NCBI GenBank assembly: GCA_945872035.1
Contig: CAMBYA010000175.1
Location: forward strand, 1 to 5,801
Source: Rhizobium sp. Q54
GTDB lineage: Bacteria; Pseudomonadota; Alphaproteobacteria; SMXS01
DNA length: 5,801 nucleotides
Direction: 5' to 3'
The position numbers and the translations under genes were made by a program. The notes beneath the pieces are model-generated. The model was not told the origin of the DNA. It worked only from the letters and a program-made list of their open reading frames with translations, and made no database searches. This document shows, in pieces, positions 1 to 4,664 of this stretch (positions are counted from its first letter, which is position 1; every line of letters begins with the position of its first letter).

Positions 1-71
1 TGGAGCATCGTCAAACCTGTGCGGAAATCTCCTCCGGTGAAGACCGCGCCAATTGGTCGCAGTTCAGACAT
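1..71 (-). CDS. Possible 5' end of an unidentified protein, running off the left edge
   Basis: On the minus strand a frame is open from just after a TAA at 117-119 down to base 1. The likeliest ATG is at 69-71 and gives 23 visible residues beginning MSELRPIGAVFTGGDF. GTG codons at 78-80 and 96-98 are alternative starts; GAGGAGG upstream of the first would be an acceptable ribosome binding site. The composition is protein-like, but the piece is too short to identify and no motif is recognisable. It could equally be chance coding potential in repeat-derived DNA, since the same bases include a near-copy (18-29) of the half-site found in the palindromes at 371-433. Confidence 0.2.
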   Translation of the reverse strand, partial: MSELRPIGAVFTGGDFRTGLTML

Positions 72-201
72 TACTTCCACGGCTCCGACCTCCTCCACGA
101 GCTGCGCGTCACCACGTTAGTTTGGGTAACAAATGTCAGCAATGGGTCGGATTCAGCCTGGCCGCTTTGGGCGTCTACGTGTCCGGGGCGGTCGGGGTTG
201 T

Positions 202-229
202 GGGTTTCGGTGACAGGGTTTCGGTGACA
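202..229. repeat. Perfect 14-bp tandem direct repeat
   Basis: The unit GGGTTTCGGTGACA occurs twice with no gap, at 202-215 and 216-229. It is followed by GTCCACTTAACTC, which is not repeated. Two exact adjacent copies can arise by replication slippage, by target duplication during insertion and deletion, or as paired protein-binding sites. It lies in gene-poor DNA and no neighbouring gene start makes a regulatory role obvious. Confidence 0.9.
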
Positions 230-370
230 GTCCACTTAACTCGGATGGGCGCGCTAAGCCCTTGAACGCGCTATCACCACAAAACTCAATCTTCGTCGTC
301 CCGAACCTCACCTCCCAAAAATCTCGGCAAGAAGAGCTGTTGCCCCTGAAAGCGTCGCATCGGCAGGCGC

Positions 371-395
371 AATCTCCGCACATTGTGCGGAGATT
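371..395. repeat. Palindrome 1 of an inverted pair (12-bp arms, 1-bp centre)
   Basis: The left arm AATCTCCGCACA and right arm TGTGCGGAGATT are perfect complements around a single central T. The 25-bp element is exactly the reverse complement of bases 405-429, so the two copies are themselves an inverted repeat; including one more base on the inner side, this is 26 bp with a 7-bp spacer at 397-403. Such dense symmetry fits a site-specific recombinase core site, a dimeric regulator operator or a cruciform. I recall similar TGCGGAGATT-type words near tandem tyrosine-recombinase elements in alphaproteobacteria, but this is an unverified recollection. Confidence 0.93.
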
Positions 396-400
396 AGAAG

Positions 401-433
401 CCGTAATCTCCGCACAATGTGCGGAGATTACGG
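401..433. repeat. Palindrome 2 of an inverted pair (16-bp arms, 1-bp centre)
   Basis: The left arm CCGTAATCTCCGCACA and the right arm TGTGCGGAGATTACGG are perfectly complementary around one central A, giving 33 symmetric bases. It lies 32 bases beyond the stop of the terminase-like gene, so its transcript could fold into a very strong hairpin at the 3' end of the phage transcript. No T-tract follows in that direction, so it is not a classical intrinsic terminator. It could still block exonucleases or polymerase. Confidence 0.93.
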
Positions 434-436
434 ACC

Positions 437-453
437 AATTCTCCGCAAGCGGC
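437..453. repeat. Degenerate third copy of the palindrome unit
   Basis: AATTCTCCGCA at 437-447 matches the left arm of the two upstream palindromes with one inserted T. It is followed by a small local dyad (CCGC, AA, GCGG). Its offset from the second palindrome (about 32-33 bases) is close to the 34-base offset between the first two, so the three may be an array with a period of about three helical turns. It could be a decayed copy or a weaker binding site. Confidence 0.5.
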
Positions 454-464
454 GACGCAACGCG

Positions 465-911
465 CTATGATGAACTCGGCTCTTCAACATTTTCGCCGTT
501 GTCACCCGTCATCCGCCGCAACAGGTCGAGATGGGCCGCATCCAGCGTCTCCTCCGCCTGCGACGCCCGTCCGTTGCCGTACCGGCGCGGATCGAGATGC
601 GCCGCCAGCCATTTCCGCGTCTCCACCCGCAACTTGACGATCCGCACGTCCTCCGCGTCCGCCGCGTCGACGATGTCGAGCGCCTGCTCCACCAGCGCCA
701 GCGCCCGCTCGGCCCTGCCCAGCCGGTACCGCTCCGCGTTCTCCGGCAGCTTCACGAATGTCAGCAGCGCTTCGGGCCGGACGCCGAGCACATTCGCGAT
801 GACCGCCAGCGACTTGCCCGTCGCCATGTGCTCGCGCACCTTGTCCATGCCGATCTTGTCCAGCAGGCGCAGGCTTCGGCGACGCCGCGACGCCTCTCCC
901 GCCGCGCTCAC
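465..911 (-). CDS. Phage terminase small subunit-like DNA-binding protein
   Basis: The 148-aa protein resembles phage terminase small subunits, which recognise the packaging site on phage DNA and recruit the large subunit ATPase. Visible features are a basic N-terminus (RRRR at residues 9-12), a helix-turn-helix-like segment at about 32-56 (SLAVIANVLGVRPEALL), a central helical region, and the block LRVETRKWLAAHLDPRRYG at 94-112. That block matches the characteristic LRVxxRKWxxxKLxPKxYG signature of this family. A hydrophilic acidic tail ends in EEPSSS. It starts at GTG 909-911, whose GTGA overlaps the TGA of the upstream 144-aa gene, so translation is probably coupled. The position is odd: terminase genes usually open a phage structural cluster and sit beside the large subunit, but this one is last in the block and no large subunit follows. 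A generic phage HTH regulator is the alternative. Confidence 0.72.
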   Translation of the reverse strand: MSAAGEASRRRRSLRLLDKIGMDKVREHMATGKSLAVIANVLGVRPEALLTFVKLPENAERYRLGRAERALALVEQALDIVDAADAEDVRIVKLRVETRKWLAAHLDPRRYGNGRASQAEETLDAAHLDLLRRMTGDNGENVEEPSSS

Positions 912-1342
912 GTCAGCGTGAAGATACCGGCCGCGTTCCAGATCAGCTTGAACTGGGCGCCGTCATTGGCCGTCTGCACCCCGCCGAAATCGATGAACGC
1001 CACCAGCGGCTTCAGCGGGCTGCTCGGCGTGTCGTCATACAGCACCGCTTTGTAGGCCGTGATCGCCCCGCCGCTCGCCGTCCAGGTCACGTCGGCGGCA
1101 TCGAACTTCGCCGTTCCGCCGGTCTGCCCCCAGGTCACGCTCGAAAGCGTCGCGCCGCCGCTGGTATAGCCGCTGCCCCCGGAGATCTGGTTGCCCGACA
1201 CATCCGCCAGCACCGAGTGGCCGGCCGAGAACGACGCGGAATTGTTCAGCAGCATCACCTTGAAGCTGTGCCCGTCCAGGTCGATGGTGCCGTCGCCCAT
1301 ATACTCCTTGAAGCTGTCATAGAGATTGATCGTTACCGCCAT
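908..1342 (-). CDS. Conserved phage structural-type protein (144 aa)
   Basis: The protein belongs to a widespread phage family that I recognise by pattern, usually annotated only as a hypothetical or structural phage protein. The N-terminus MAVTINLYDSFKEYMGDGTI leads into a short beta-strand (HSFKVMLLN, 25-33) and a Gly/Ser/Thr-rich middle containing GYTSGGATL (58-66). The hallmark C-terminal half reads DVTWTASGGAITAYKAVLYDD (84-104), then VAFIDFGGVQTANDG and FKLIWNAAGIFTL at the end. No catalytic motif, signal peptide or membrane span is present; the composition suggests a beta-rich virion component. The start is supported by AAAGGA seven bases upstream, beginning at the stop of the preceding gene. 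Its stop overlaps the start of the terminase-like gene by 4 bp. The precise virion role is unknown. Confidence 0.85.
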   Translation of the reverse strand: MAVTINLYDSFKEYMGDGTIDLDGHSFKVMLLNNSASFSAGHSVLADVSGNQISGGSGYTSGGATLSSVTWGQTGGTAKFDAADVTWTASGGAITAYKAVLYDDTPSSPLKPLVAFIDFGGVQTANDGAQFKLIWNAAGIFTLT

Positions 1343-1349
1343 GATGATG

Positions 1350-1355
1350 TCCTTT
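1350..1355 (-). promoter_or_regulatory. Ribosome binding site of the 144-aa phage gene
   Basis: AAAGGA on the minus strand sits seven bases before the ATG at 1340-1342. It begins within the TGA of the upstream 514-aa gene (TGAAAGGA), so termination of one gene places ribosomes on the start of the next. It fixes the start of the 144-aa product. Confidence 0.75.
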
Positions 1356-2899
1356 CATGCTGCCGGAACCGGCGTCCACGTGGACGCTGCCGGGTTCCGG
1401 TCGGCCCAGGCCGACTGATTTTCATTGATGGCGCGCCAGGTCGGCCCCGCGCGGGCCGGAACAAGGCCCGACAGTGTCACCGTCGCCTTCCCGGCATGCA
1501 GGACCCCGTCCACCCGCGTCAGCGCCGCCGGTCCGGTGATCGCCGGGTTGGACGGCGGCACTTCCACCGCCGCCCCCATCGCCAGGGCCGGCGCCCCGCC
1601 CGCAAGCGCCAATGCCGCAGCGGGAACCGGCAGGCTGACGCTCGCGCCGATGGCCGGAACCAGCGCCACCAGCACCCCTGCCCCCGGCGGAATGATCGCC
1701 ACCCCATCGGTCGCCGCCACCGGCGCAAGCCCGGAGAGTCCGGCCATCGCGGCCGGCGCCTGTGTCTCGGCATCGGCGGCGTCGAGCAGAAAGGCGCCGA
1801 TGAACGCGTCCGTGACGCTCGCCGTGCCGCTGCTGGTGCGCCACCAGTCCAGGCTGATCGTCCGGCTTCCCGCCGCCAGCGTGTCATACCCCAGCGCCAC
1901 ATAGGACGCCCGCCGCGACCCCGAGCTCGACACCTGCCGCCGCTTGAACGCGGACCGGGCCGCTCCGTCCCGGTTCACCCTGGTCTCCATCGTCGAAGCC
2001 GAGGTGGAATGGTCGATCAGCGCGGTGCCGATAAGCAGATAGTCGCGGTCATGGGCCGTAAACGTGGTACCGGCAGCCATTTGGGGCGACGATGCGGTGG
2101 TCGACTGCCTGGCGCTGTTCTGCGCCGTGTGCCCGGCGGGAAAGCTGTCCAGCCGCATGGCGAGGATCCGGGCCTGCCTGATCTGCGCGGTGGTGGCGTT
2201 GTCCGAGGCCGCATGGCGGATTTTGATGGTCTGCGGTTCCGCCGCGAAATTGACGACCGCGCCATGGCACCACGACGCATGCTGGCCGCTGGTCTGGGCA
2301 AAATAGCCGTCGATCGTGTCGAAGAACTGCGTGCCATTGACATCCAGCAGCACCCGCCCTGCACCATTGGTCGAGGCCGGGATGACCCCGTTGATCTCGC
2401 ATGAACAGACAACGAGATAGTCCCCCGCCGAACCGGGCGTGAAGCTCAGCGCGACCTTGTCGGACAGCGTGCTGCTGGTGGTACTGCTGCTGCCCGTGCT
2501 TTCGGCAAATGCATCCGTGGCGTCGGCGCTGATCGCCATGAGATAGGCGTCGGCCGTACCCAGCGTCATCGATGCCGTATCGACCGAGTGCTCGACGCTG
2601 AAAGTCTGCGTCCCCGGCGATGGCCCCGACGTCCACCGGGCGATGCCGCCCACGGACATGATGTCGATGGTGTTGGGCGCGCGGTGGATCGGATTGGCGA
2701 GGGTTGAGCCGGCCGTATCGTCGCGCAACCGGTGGCGACCGTTGTTGCCCGTCAGGCTCAGGTCGAACTGTGCCGACCACAGCAGATGGTAGTCGGTGCT
2801 GGGCGCGGGCGTGAATGTCAGGTCGACCACGTCCGCGTAGCTGGTGCTGGTCGTCGTCTGCCGGGCCAGCACGCGGCTCCGGTACCACGCCCGCGCCAT
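1355..2899 (-). CDS. Large phage structural protein with three tandem beta-rich repeats
   Basis: I do not recognise a named family for this 514-aa protein, but its architecture is clear. Three related domains of about 110-120 residues follow one another at roughly 14-125, 136-250 and 264-372. Each opens with a Ser/Thr-rich strand and then a turn and hydrophobic strand: LTFTPAPSTDYHLLWSA, LSFTPGSAGDYLVVCS and TTFTAHDRDYLLIGTA. Each closes with a strand such as ADAYLMAIS, ARILAMRLDSF or DAFIGAFLLDAA. An Ala/Pro/Val-rich low-complexity linker runs from about 377 to 450, followed by a C-terminal piece ending WTPVPAA. No signal peptide or enzyme motif is seen. Tandem beta-sandwich-like domains fit a tail, fibre or baseplate component exposed on a virion. 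The ATG lies three bases after the TAG of the upstream 131-aa gene, which implies coupling. Structural assignment is inference. Confidence 0.8.
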   Translation of the reverse strand: MARAWYRSRVLARQTTTSTSYADVVDLTFTPAPSTDYHLLWSAQFDLSLTGNNGRHRLRDDTAGSTLANPIHRAPNTIDIMSVGGIARWTSGPSPGTQTFSVEHSVDTASMTLGTADAYLMAISADATDAFAESTGSSSTTSSTLSDKVALSFTPGSAGDYLVVCSCEINGVIPASTNGAGRVLLDVNGTQFFDTIDGYFAQTSGQHASWCHGAVVNFAAEPQTIKIRHAASDNATTAQIRQARILAMRLDSFPAGHTAQNSARQSTTASSPQMAAGTTFTAHDRDYLLIGTALIDHSTSASTMETRVNRDGAARSAFKRRQVSSSGSRRASYVALGYDTLAAGSRTISLDWWRTSSGTASVTDAFIGAFLLDAADAETQAPAAMAGLSGLAPVAATDGVAIIPPGAGVLVALVPAIGASVSLPVPAAALALAGGAPALAMGAAVEVPPSNPAITGPAALTRVDGVLHAGKATVTLSGLVPARAGPTWRAINENQSAWADRNPAASTWTPVPAA

Positions 2900-2902
2900 C
2901 GC

Positions 2903-3298
2903 CTAGGCCCCGATCTGGGCGGCCGCCTCGAAAACCGCGTCAACCTGCTCTGGCGCGATGTTGAGCTGGCCGGAGAATTGCGCGACCTGCGGCGAAAGGC
3001 GCTCGATGGCCACGGCAAAATTCCACGCGATCTGTACGGCGCGTGGCGCGGCTGCCACCGCCGCCTCGCAGGCGTCGAGCAACCCGGCGCCGTCCAGGGC
3101 CAGCCGGAACTGCATCGGCGTTACCACCATGCGCTCGCGCGCCATCAGCACGTCCACCTCGGCCGAGAACGCCCTGATATCCTGCTCTGCGGGCGGTTCG
3201 CCGCCTGCCATCCAATGAAGGCTCGAATAGTCATCCTCGGTCATGGTCCACTGCGCCCCGGGCCATCTGCGCGCAAGAATGTCGCCGATTGTCGCCAT
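2903..3298 (-). CDS. Phage tail-assembly-type protein (XkdW-like)
   Basis: This 131-aa protein is the first gene of the minus-strand phage block. The N-terminal part (MATIGDILARRWPGAQWTM, then DDYSSLHWM and PPAEQDIRAFSAEV up to about residue 48) resembles small XkdW-type phage proteins, in which a short domain recognises a Trp-rich turn followed by an acidic helix. The C-terminal part (about 59-131) is a helical module recurrent in phage tail-region proteins: FRLALDGAGLLDACEAAV, IAWNFAVAIERLSPQVAQF and a closing APEQVDAVFEAAAQI. Such proteins are usually found next to tail fibre genes and are suspected assembly factors. No membrane or secretion signal is present. The start is supported by GAGGTGA upstream. 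The family match is by pattern and the function is unproven. Confidence 0.75.
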   Translation of the reverse strand: MATIGDILARRWPGAQWTMTEDDYSSLHWMAGGEPPAEQDIRAFSAEVDVLMARERMVVTPMQFRLALDGAGLLDACEAAVAAAPRAVQIAWNFAVAIERLSPQVAQFSGQLNIAPEQVDAVFEAAAQIGA

Positions 3299-3301
3299 CG
3301 G

Positions 3302-3308
3302 TCACCTC
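3302..3308 (-). promoter_or_regulatory. Ribosome binding site of the first phage gene
   Basis: On the minus strand GAGGTGA precedes the ATG at 3296-3298, with six bases between GAGG and the start codon. It is the best Shine-Dalgarno match in the block and supports the chosen start of the 131-aa protein. Confidence 0.75.
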
Positions 3309-3365
3309 GATCTCTATCGGGAAGGCCTTTGTCCGGCGGAGCACGCTCGACGCCCGGATTTCCAG

Positions 3366-3386
3366 CCTGATTTACGCAACATCAGG
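3366..3386. promoter_or_regulatory. Small dyad, possible operator
   Basis: CCTGAT and ATCAGG are perfect 6-bp inverted arms around the nine bases TTACGCAAC. The dyad lies 68-88 bases upstream of the first phage gene, where a repressor or activator of the block could bind. Arms this short can occur by chance, so the assignment is weak. Confidence 0.3.
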
Positions 3387-3614
3387 TCGCTTGCGGAACC
3401 GCTTCAACAACTTTTTCCGAAAAAATTGCCGCCGAACACGAGAACATCATCGTCGCCAGGGCCGGAACCAGGTCGCGGCTCAGACTCCGGTCGGCCGACA
3501 TCCGCACCGAAATGGCAGGCTTGCCATCGCCGGCAGGCTCATTAAGTTGTCGCAAACACAAAAGCGTCCATCCTGGGCGCTCCCCGTTCCAGCAATTCCG
3601 AAGGCCCATCCTCC

Positions 3615-4664
3615 ATGCCCACGCTTTTCGATCCCATCGACATCGGTCCCCTCCGCCTGCCGAACCGCATCATCATGGCGCCGCTCACCCGCGCCCGCGC
3701 CGGCTCCAGCCGCATCCCCAACGACCTGATGCGCGACTACTACGTCCAGCGTGCCTCCGCCGGCCTGATCCTCTCCGAGGCCACCTCCGTCGAGCCCATG
3801 GGCGTCGGCTATGCCGACACGCCCGGCATCTGGTCCGACGACCAGGTCGAGGGCTGGAAGCGCATCACCGCCGCCGTCCACGCCGCCGGCGGCCATATCG
3901 CCCTTCAGCTCTGGCATGTGGGCCGCATCTCCCACCCCATGTTCCTCAACGGCGACGAACCCGTCGCACCCAGCGCCATCGCCGCCGAGGGCAGCGTCAG
4001 CCACGTGCGCCCGAAGGTGGCCTTCCCCACGCCCCGCGCGCTGGCGACCGGCGAGATCGCGGGCATCGTCGAGGCGTTCCGCAACGGCGCCCGCAACGCC
4101 GAGCGCGCCGGTTTCGACGGCGTCGAGATTCACGGCGCCAATGGCTACCTGGTCGACCAGTTCCTCCAGACCGCCTCCAACCACCGCAACGACGGTTACG
4201 GCGGCTCCATCGAGAACCGCGCCCGGCTGATGCTGGAAGTGGCCGACGCCGTCACCGGCGTCTGGGGCGCCGACCGTGTCGGCATGCACCTCGCCCCGCG
4301 CGGCGACGCCCATTCCATGGGCGACGAGAGCCCCGCCGCCACCTTCGGCTACGTGGCGACCGAGCTCGGCAAGCGCGGCCTCGCCTATCTCTGCGTCCGC
4401 GAATATGTCGGCGAGGACCGCATCGGCCCGCAATTGAAGAAGCAGTTCGGCGGCGTCTACATCGCCAACGAGCGCTTCACCCACGAGACTGCCGAGGCCG
4501 CTCTCGCCGCCGGCGAGGCCGACGCCATCGCCTTCGGCCAGCTGTTCATCTCGAACCCGGACCTGCCCCGCCGCTTCGCCGAGAATGCCGCGTTCAACGA
4601 GCCCGACTTCAAGACGTTCTATTCCCACGGCCCGGAAGGCTACACCGACTACCCGGCGCTTTAG
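3615..4664 (+). CDS. Old Yellow Enzyme family ene-reductase (NADH:flavin oxidoreductase)
   Basis: This 349-aa protein has the usual length of the OYE/alkene reductase family: cytosolic FMN enzymes that use NAD(P)H to reduce activated C=C bonds, nitrate esters or N-ethylmaleimide. Family marks in order are LFDPIDIGPLRLPNRIIMAPLTRARA at the N-terminus with Thr25 (class I-like rather than the Cys of YqjM-type enzymes), QLWHVGRISHP at 98-108 with Trp100, and GFDGVEIHGANGYLVDQF at 166-183. The last supplies His173 and Asn176 for substrate binding and Tyr178, the expected proton donor. YGGSIENR follows at 195-202, FISNPDLP at 311-318, and the typical end YTDYP. Two flavin-contact positions look unusual: His225 where family members commonly have Arg (RLSP), and Gln309 where FGR is common. 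Only a weak ribosome site (GAAGG, 3600-3604) precedes the ATG. The gene ends tail to tail with the peptidase gene, overlapping by 4 bp. The substrate cannot be read from sequence. Confidence 0.95.
   Translation: MPTLFDPIDIGPLRLPNRIIMAPLTRARAGSSRIPNDLMRDYYVQRASAGLILSEATSVEPMGVGYADTPGIWSDDQVEGWKRITAAVHAAGGHIALQLWHVGRISHPMFLNGDEPVAPSAIAAEGSVSHVRPKVAFPTPRALATGEIAGIVEAFRNGARNAERAGFDGVEIHGANGYLVDQFLQTASNHRNDGYGGSIENRARLMLEVADAVTGVWGADRVGMHLAPRGDAHSMGDESPAATFGYVATELGKRGLAYLCVREYVGEDRIGPQLKKQFGGVYIANERFTHETAEAALAAGEADAIAFGQLFISNPDLPRRFAENAAFNEPDFKTFYSHGPEGYTDYPAL

Larger units (their letters stand above)
1..464. other. Gene-poor repeat-bearing region at the end of the phage block
   Basis: No frame here has convincing coding character. 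The open frames at 53-265 (plus), 153-383 (minus) and 262-921 (plus) are low-complexity Arg/Ser/Cys-rich translations; the last is largely antisense to the terminase-like gene. What the stretch does hold is a 14-bp perfect tandem repeat, two mutually inverted palindromes plus a degenerate third, and a partial frame at the left edge. It also contains related words in opposite orientations (AATGTCAGCAATGGGTCGG at 133-151; the complement of a similar word near 50-73), which suggest dispersed-repeat debris. The transition from tightly packed phage genes to this region at about 464 looks like a module boundary. Confidence 0.6.
3299..3614. other. Divergent intergenic region between the phage block and the ene-reductase
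   Basis: This 316-base stretch separates genes transcribed outward on both sides, so it should hold promoters for both. Minus-strand frames such as 3382-3609 (75 aa) have no recognisable domain and I do not call them. Visible elements are a 21-base dyad at 3366-3386, an AT-rich symmetric stretch TTTTTCCGAAAAA at 3412-3424 and a direct repeat GGCAGGCT at 3514-3521 and 3532-3539. I find no sigma-70 pair good enough to annotate. A short open minus frame just before 3305 (LEIRASSVLRRTKAFPIEIEV) looks protein-like but lacks a good start and would overlap the 131-aa gene; it could be the decayed end of an upstream phage gene. Confidence 0.55.

Noticed and set aside
153..383. Minus-strand 76-codon frame in the repeat region, Cys-rich at the start
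   Set aside because: It ends across the tandem repeat in Pro/Arg low complexity, lacks a clear ribosome site and shows no recognisable domain.
401..433. Classical rho-independent terminator for the phage block
   Set aside because: The stem is strong, but the loop is essentially absent and no T-tract follows in either direction; a role in stopping or stabilising the transcript remains possible.
371..453. CRISPR array
   Set aside because: Only two good repeat units, palindromic throughout, inverted relative to each other, with a 7-9 base gap instead of spacers of about 30 bases, and no cas genes.
262..921. Plus-strand open frame of 219 codons over the palindromes and the terminase-like gene
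   Set aside because: It runs through the palindromes and antisense to the recognisable terminase-like protein, with Ser/Arg/Ala-rich low-complexity sequence.
1217..2404. Plus-strand open frame of 395 codons opposite the 514-aa phage gene
   Set aside because: Its Arg/Gly/Pro-rich composition and full overlap with a gene that has clear internal domain repeats mark it as a shadow.
3382..3609. Minus-strand 75-codon frame in the intergenic region upstream of the phage block
   Set aside because: No recognisable domain, no good ribosome site, and it occupies the region expected to hold the divergent promoters. I could not distinguish it from chance.
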